The translations under genes and the position numbers were made by a program. Shown here one piece after another: positions 44,780 to 50,710 of a stretch of DNA of 50,710 bases (position 1 is its first letter; each line of letters begins with the position of its first letter). The stretch covers positions 1 through 50,710 of the forward strand of contig JABANP010000399.1 in the NCBI GenBank assembly GCA_013115135.1, given 5' to 3'. The stretch is from Perkinsus olseni (lineage: Eukaryota; Perkinsozoa; Perkinsida; Perkinsidae). The notes below the pieces were generated by a model that was given only the letters and a program-made list of their open reading frames with translations, did no database searches and was not told where the DNA came from.

Positions 44780-47386
44780 ATGGCGCGGTCCACCTCAATA
44801 GTGCTGCTGCTGGTGCTGGGCGGAGTTCCCTTTACTGTGGCTCCCAGGGTGAAGGATGTCCCGGTTCTGCTACACGAGCTACCTACTGGAACGTACTGGG
44901 CGTCGACAGAGGGCTCACAACAGCTCTGCCCTACTCTTCCCTTTGCTCACTACGTTCAGTTTGGAAGTCTCCGAAAGTGGTGGCCAACCTACAGCCATCG
45001 CGAGTGCTATTGTCGATGGTCACCGTGTCGTCATGGAGAATAAATGCCACTTGTTGTGGAAGGCCGAATTCCACTCCTCCGATATGAGCATTAAACCGCA
45101 CCACTTCACCGACGCAGAAAAACATGTTTCCAATTCAAGTCGAATGCGACCTGGGGGCTCAGCGAAGCCGGCAAGTTCATGCGCGCTCTGTACTTTAACC
45201 TGGGTAGGGACGTGTCCCCGAGAGTCGCCTTAGAACTAGCTTTTTGCAAGACTAGATCGGGCCTGCTGGTCGGCATTGGGCTTGTGAAGGATGGACGTCT
45301 TATCACTGGTTTCGAAAACTCCTTCCTAGTGAGCACATCACTCAATCAGGGAGCCTCGGAGGAAGGGCCGCCTTCATTGCCGAACGCGCCGGCTTGGGAA
45401 TATAAACTGCCTTCAGGGAGATACAGGGTAGCACGGCGGGACACAGGCGAAGTGTGGTCCTCTGTCCCGCTGCTCACTAGCTTTGACATGGAAATCTGGA
45501 ATGAAGGTGGGCAACAAGTGGCGAAACTTGGCACGACAGTCGCAAACAAGTCGTTTGGGATGGCCGAAGGGGTTCCTCTGTCACGTTCTAGCAGTGACTT
45601 CGAAAGACGGCTGAACCTCAAGCGGTACGGACTCCACGACGAGAAACCCAGAGGGTGTTTTTATGTTGTCGGTAATGAGGGTTCCATGTTTTTGTGTAAT
45701 CTTCACCGTGCTATGGGTGAGCCCATGCCGGAGGGGCAGGGGCATCATCTAGTCATCTGTGAAACTCCTTCGGTCATTTTTATTGGTATAAGGCCCGAGC
45801 GGCAAAAAAGTGGCCATATCGCTTTTTACAGGAACAGTATCTTCCTCGAAGGGCCCTTGATGAACACAGTTGATGAAAATGCCGGCGGTTTATATACCCC
45901 GAAACACATGAGTTCTTCGGCTCGGAAAAGGAAAGGCTCACCCGGGTCGGCGGGCCCTGCGAAGAGGCGTTATACGAAGAAGTACAACCCTGTGGTGGAA
46001 GAGCAGCTGGCGTCAGGGACGTACAGAGCAAAGAGACAGGGCGGAGTGTGCCCCAGTCTTCCGATGCTCACCGGATTTGAAGTCGAAGTATCTCAAAGTG
46101 GTGGGCAACAAGTGGCTATTGTGAATGCGCAAGTCGGCAGCCTGCGTATCAATATGAGAGAGAAATCATCTTTGGTTTCGAACAGCCTTGGCGACGATGA
46201 ATCTGAATCGCGTGGTCTTCCAAGGACAGTGGGACGATGCTTTCTGTTCAAGGCAAATAGAGGTTACGGGATAAGTGCAGCCGGGAAGTTCATACGTGAA
46301 CTTTACAGTGCGTTGAAAATGCAGGAGCCTAGCATGGCCGCTGTGAAGATCGCTCTCTGCAGCGATCCAAGCAGCTTGGTGGTCGTGCTCGGACCAGAAT
46401 GGGAGGGAGGTCACGTTGTTGGTGCTGAGCATTCTTTCCTACTCGAAGGGCCCTTCGACGAACTGACGGCCAAGAAAAAACCGCCCAAAGTGTTGCTCGA
46501 TCCGGTTGTTGAATCCGAAGTTCCATCTGGAACGTACAAGGCGATGAAACCGGACACAAGTGGAGTGTGCCCCACTCTCCCACTGCTTGACGATTTCCAC
46601 ATGACAGTCTGGGAGAATGGTGGCCGGCAGGTAGCCACCGTAAACGCCACTGCGAATGGTGAGGTGGTCCGCATGAAAGAAGGCATCCCCTTGGCTTGGC
46701 ACAGCCGAAGGTTCGCCAGACAGCACAGTCTCCAAAAATACGGGCTCCCCGAGACCGGAGCAAAGCGATGTTTTCATTTCCTGGAGAAAAGTTCAGTGAA
46801 CGATTTCATGCGAGAGCTCTACACGGCCATGGATGAGGCTCGGAGATCTTCGTCCCTCGCTTTCTGCCACGATCCACCGAGGCTCCTAGTGGGTGTGGGA
46901 ATCGTGAAAACCGGACACAAGCGGGCTCACTTTGAGAACACCTTCTATCTCGCCAGACCAGAGAGCAACGCGGGTAATGGTGTAGTCGGCAGAGAAGCCT
47001 CCTCGCCACCCGATGGTTCCGCGGGTCAGGACAAGGAGAATTCAGCTGAAGAAGAGCCGAGCGATGAGATCGCGGGGAGTGCCGCAGCTGATAGCAGCGA
47101 CTTGTTCCCAGAGTGGCTCTTGGATGATGATGAGGTCTTAGACCTTGCAACACAGTTGGCTACAGCACCTGACTTGGACTTATCGTGGACGGAAGGAGAC
47201 TCTCACACGGAGGGAAGCACTCATTCGCCACTTTCTCTCGAGTCTTACGGCGACAATACTATTGACGAGGAAGAAAACCGTGAAAATACCGCTGGGCCAT
47301 GGGAGGCCGTTAGCAGTGCAGCGGATGGGAACTCTGGATTAGGCCGATGGCCGCTTGACGAGGCCCTCTCAAAGTTTCTTGAATGA
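44780..47386 (+). CDS. Secreted-type protein of four tandem about-150-residue repeats, acidic tail; first repeat frame-broken
   Basis: Met44780 starts MARSTSIVLLLVLGGVPFTV, a signal peptide. Four repeats follow (about 44877-45345, 45407-45856, 46007-46454, 46519-46962). Each opens with ELPTGTYWA / KLPSGRYRV / LASGTYRAKR / VPSGTYKAMK, then CP-T/S-LP-LL, a GGQQVA-type strand, a variable loop, a GRCFLFK-like strand, a helix GKFMRALYFNL / GKFIRELYSAL / NDFMRELYTAM, and an ending ENSFL / HSFLLEGP. ARKRKGSPGSAGPAKRRYTK (about 45922-45980), between repeats 2 and 3, looks like a bipartite nuclear signal. The C-terminus is acidic, including FPEWLLDDDEVLDL. Repeats 2-4 and the tail form one frame with stop near 47386. 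Within repeat 1 the frame shifts after about 44941 and returns at about 45120. Family not recognised; probably lineage-specific. Confidence 0.7.
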
Positions 47387-47666
47387 TTGTGTCTCGACAT
47401 CGCCCTTTTGTCGAAAGGAGATTTTTAACTTACGGAAGGTGTCTACAAGAAGCCCTTTAAATTGACTGTGTGATTATTGCGCGATAGGGCTGATGATGGC
47501 AATGCAACAAGAGAATCGTAGTCCCCGTTCTCCGACTGTGCTCGAGTCAAGCATGCAGTGTCCACCGCATCTTATATTGTGCATCTGGCTGTTGATGTTA
47601 TTGTGAATGAGCGGGCTTGTGTTGAGTACTGGATGATGCCCATTCAATAGCCGTCACGATAACAGT
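47387..47666. other. Gap between convergent gene ends
   Basis: Short spacer between the four-repeat gene stop and the 3' end of the next minus-strand gene. No feature seen. Confidence 0.5.
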
Positions 47667-50022
47667 CTAAAACCAGATTGTCACAGTGTGAAAGTCGATA
47701 GTGCGAACTTTAAGCTGTCGACTTTCAACCCATGTCGAGGGTCCATATTCTTCTGGTTGCTCTTTCTTGTCTATGTAACAGAGTGCTCCTGATATTGCAC
47801 TTACTAGCAATTGTGGAAACACGAAGATTGAGAGGAAGCGTTCACCGAGGGACTCAAGTAGGCGTGGGTTGGCCAATCACATGTTAGCATGTATCATGGT
47901 CGGTGTCGTCTTGGGGCTCTGGGAGGTTCAACAGCAACTCCGAAGTCGTTGAGGGTGTGCACTGCTGCTGTAATAGGAATGGCAATCTGAGGCACATAGC
48001 CGATACCACATCTTTTTGAACTCAAAGGCCTGCTTCGTAGGAGAATCCAGCCGCGAGAGACTCAATGATGAGTCAGAGGGCGAGGTAAGCATCTTCGGAA
48101 GGTGGTCTCGCCCTGGCTCACGGCAAGCAGCCTCTCAATTGTCGACTTGAGCTCTTCCTCCATTGCACTGCTCATCCGAAAGTACGCCAGCTTCGAGAAG
48201 CCCGCCGCCAGTGATCTTCGGGCGGCAAGCTCGAGAGTAGCACACAACCTGATAGATATTCAGCTGACGAGAGAATTACCTGGCCGAGGACTGCTCACCT
48301 GTACAGCCCTTGCAGAGCATCTATTCTCCTTAAATCCTCTACGGTCCGCTTCCATCGCTGTAAAGCGTCTCGACACTCGTTCGTTTGATGCACTCTCATG
48401 GCTGCATCGTAGAGTCGGATGACACCGAGTGACACTGAAACCTACTCAGTTCGGTAGAGTCAACAAAGAAGGGCTCGCCCACGGTAGCAGGTCATTATCC
48501 CGGGGTTACTCACCTTCCTCTGCATCACCTGCAACCGTTGGTAGTCCAGGACTCTAGGAGTGTGACTCTGCTGGAGGTTTCCGCTAAGGAATGAACATAA
48601 CGCGATGGCGGCAGTGAAACATGGCACTACGCGAGTTTCCGTAAATGAGCCTTTGTCGCAGAGGCATTGACCTGGGACTGCCAAATGAAGCTTCTGTAGA
48701 CGAAGATTCTCCACAAGTTGAACGCCCGCACCCGCAGGCAGCGCATCTGTTAGCCGAGCAAAGATGGGGATCTCGAAGTGGAGTGGCGTTGCGAATCATC
48801 ACGGACATACAAATTGCATAGCGTAGTGATGCAAACACAAGTACGAATGGAATATGAGTTTGAGTGTGAGTGTTTGATTGCTTAACAGCAGTGGCCGCTG
48901 GAGCAGGCTACGGCAATGGACAACAGCGCGACCTTCTGTCTCTCTCTGCATTACGTGAATGTGCCCATTCACATACTCGGGTGCAACGATTGGTGGCGGT
49001 GATTTCTGTGCCACCTTGTGTCCCTTTCCGAGTATGTGCACACGGAGCTAATACAATGAAAAAACAAAGGATCATGGATGGTTCCGGAGCACGAAACACG
49101 GCGCTAGCGGCTCTGAAAGAGAAGTGGTTTACACCTCTCGTTTGATCCACAAGCCGATTGACAGAGCTGCTGATCTCCTGCAAAGGGCCTTGCCGACAAC
49201 TTCCGAAGATGCCCCGCGAGTCTGTGAAGAGCAGCGGAGCTCGCTTGTCCGCCATAGGTTGTATCACACCTTATCCCGAGCGTTAGCCAGTCTGCGTAGA
49301 TGACGGAATGACGGTCTGATGAGGACCCGCGTTAGTGCCTCCACGAGGTGTAATGCCGCGTCTTGTTGCTCCTTCTCTGAGACCAGTCAAGAATGGAGAC
49401 CAGCAGGCCTTTCTTGCCCATTAAGGGCACCTCGTAGATGACCGAGAGTCGCTGATGCTCGACTGATCGCCCCGTCTATCTCCGATATCAGAGCGTTGCC
49501 ATCTAAACGGAAAAAACGCCCGAGAGTGTTAGTAGAATTGTTCAACCCACCACGTGTTATCGGGGTTCTGGAATCAGTCAGGTCGATCGTCCTCTCGAAT
49601 CCATCTACCTTAAAAGATAGAGCCACTGAATCCGAAGAGGGCACGAGGTAGCATTCTCTTTGTGTCCTCGAAGAAGAGCGCAAGGATGAAATACTCCACT
49701 CGAGTTCGTCGACTCCCTTCGGCGCGCTTAATGCAAGTGGGCTTTGTCGCACCAGTTCGGTTCCGTGCCGCCTGGTCATGCTTCTCGGAAATTCCTGTCC
49801 GATGTACGCACTGTTCACTTTGCTCCCCATCGGATGCCTATTGGGCGATCGATCCAGAGCTCGATCGGCGACTCTCGAGCGGCCGTTTCCGAGTGTTTGT
49901 TGTCTCATGCTCCAGAACGAGCAAAAACTATGGATGCCTAAATAGTAGCAGTTCGTTTCTGGGCTGCGAAGCGTCTCCTTCGACCTCATCGATGGATCCG
50001 GACTATCAGCAACGCAAGGCAT
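47667..50022 (-). CDS. Unknown helical protein, multi-exon
   Basis: A chain of exon-like frames on one strand: SDSVALSFKVDGFERTIDLT with SEIDGAISRASATLGHLRGA (about 49640-49430), EKEQQDAALHLVEALTRVLI (about 49380-49290), DKRAPLLFTDSRGIFGSCRQ and QEISSSVNRLVDQTRGVNHF (about 49250-49090), LHFEIPIFARLTDALPAGAG with VENLRLQKLHLAVPGQCLCD (about 48780-48640), NLQQSHTPRVLDYQRLQVMQ (about 48580-48510), NECRDALQRWKRTVEDLRRI (about 48395-48300, GTGAGC donor), ATLELAARRSLAAGFSKLAY and SAMEEELKSTIERLLAVSQG (about 48243-48100). Possibly RFLSIFVFPQLLVSAISGAL at the end (47667-47870). The upstream limit and several junctions are uncertain, and two genes are possible. No family recognised. Confidence 0.4.
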
Positions 50023-50031
50023 ACAGTCTGT

Positions 50032-50710
50032 TTACAGAGCCAATGCAAATACTGTTATCACGACGTCCATGTTCAGAGATTGGTCCCAGCGTACCTAGCA
50101 GGCCCAGGGGCGTCCGGTACAAGCAAAATCGATGACGTCCGCTCCCTTACTGTGACGGAGCCGTCGGCAGTAGGGTCCCAGTGACACGTCGCAGAGTGGT
50201 GCAATCTGACGCAAAAACGATGATTGTTAGAGTCATGGGGCACGACTACCCGGCGCCCTTCTCCTGAATGGTGACGGAAACAATGTACTTGAAGTTGTCA
50301 CTGGCTTCCTAAGGAACAGCGAATGGAGGAAATCTCAGATAAGGAATGGTCAACTGCTTGGGAATGATCAACAACAAGAACGCACGGTCGATCGGCCCGT
50401 CGGTGATTGCAGAAACAGACCGCAGCATCTAGAACAGTCTGACCAGAAAAGACGTTCGCAAACAACAACAAGTGGAACACCGCTTGGAAGTCACTCGCGA
50501 ACACCGCGTGCGCAATAGTCCGTAAATTACGGTAAATTGGCTGTTCATTCGTGGGCGGAGCGATGCGGTCTTTTCAGCAGGGGCGCCCCCTGTATGAGCA
50601 GCTTCTCTTACCTTGAGCTTGGCGACCACTTTCAGCCCTATCTGGTCTGCCCACTCCTGCGCCTTCTTAGCTTCATATTCGTCATCCGTTTTGATAGTTG
50701 CCTGCAGAAT
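50032..50710 (-). CDS. Tctex1-type dynein light chain (5' end outside window)
   Basis: Cargo-linking light chain of cytoplasmic or axonemal dynein. Four exons splice exactly: 50710-50612 (ATIKTDDEYEAKKAQEWADQ, ending IGLKVVAKLK), 50308-50250 (EASDNFKYIVSVTIQEKGA), 50205-50151 (LHHSATCHWDPTADGSVT) and 50094-50032 (VRWDQSLNMDVVITVFALAL, TAA at 50032-50034). FKYIVSVTIQEKGAGLHHSA-TCHWD and VRW...VFAL match the conserved C-terminal half of the Tctex1/DYNLT family. The N-terminus lies beyond the right edge. Fits a flagellated cell, as does IFT57. Confidence 0.9.

Noticed and set aside
49662..50135. 157-codon plus-strand frame
   Set aside because: Antisense to the last Tctex exon and to the adjacent unknown gene; no recognisable domain.

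Overview
The window is nuclear DNA of a small-intron protist. Every gene I could splice uses GT-AG introns, most of them only 43-50 nt long (the E2, H-protein, ubiquitin-L40, DeSI and Tctex genes give exact reading frames). Genes are packed on both strands, the standard code is used, and two tRNA-Gln genes are present. A flagellar IFT57, a Tctex-type dynein light chain and a homogentisate prenyltransferase with an N-terminal hydrophobic leader suggest a flagellated organism with plastid ancestry. Together with the many lineage-specific genes I favour an alveolate of the Perkinsus type; this is inference from content and style, not a database match.

Layout. 1-3.3 kb: the end of a CDS, an irregular repeat array, a Lys-rich exon, a perfect hairpin and weak coding fragments. 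3.8-7.1 kb (+): homogentisate prenyltransferase, then an unknown membrane-anchored protein. 7.6-10.3 kb (-): IFT57 and a UBE2D-type ubiquitin-conjugating enzyme. 11.5-13.9 kb (+): glycine-cleavage H protein and a short bromodomain protein. 14.4-24.7 kb (-): a coiled-coil gene, a J-domain exon set, and a very large extracellular gene (RCC1-like repeats, a PAN-like segment, EGF-like domains, one transmembrane helix), which may run into the J domain. Two tRNA-Gln(CUG) genes lie on the opposite strand at its 5' side. 25.9 kb (+): ubiquitin-L40 fusion. 27.0-29.6 kb (-): a DeSI/PPPDE isopeptidase with a helical C-terminal extension. 31.6-32.3 kb (-): a small membrane protein. 33.3-41.3 kb (+): two tandem PB1-ZZ genes, the second with three repeats of an uncharacterised helical module plus a ZZ finger. 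42.0-44.1 kb: a small unknown gene and U2AF small subunit. 44.8-47.4 kb (+): a four-repeat protein with signal peptide, a basic NLS-like patch and an acidic tail. 47.7-50.7 kb (-): an unknown helical protein and the 3' part of a Tctex1 dynein light chain.

How the genes fit together. Several act in ubiquitin biology (E2, ubiquitin-L40, DeSI, PB1-ZZ receptors), but they are interleaved with unrelated genes and nothing indicates an operon. The most novel content is the PB1-(module-ZZ)n pair, the RCC1-EGF-TM gene with its possible J-domain tail, and the four-repeat secreted protein, whose first repeat carries two mutually compensating one-base shifts in this assembly.
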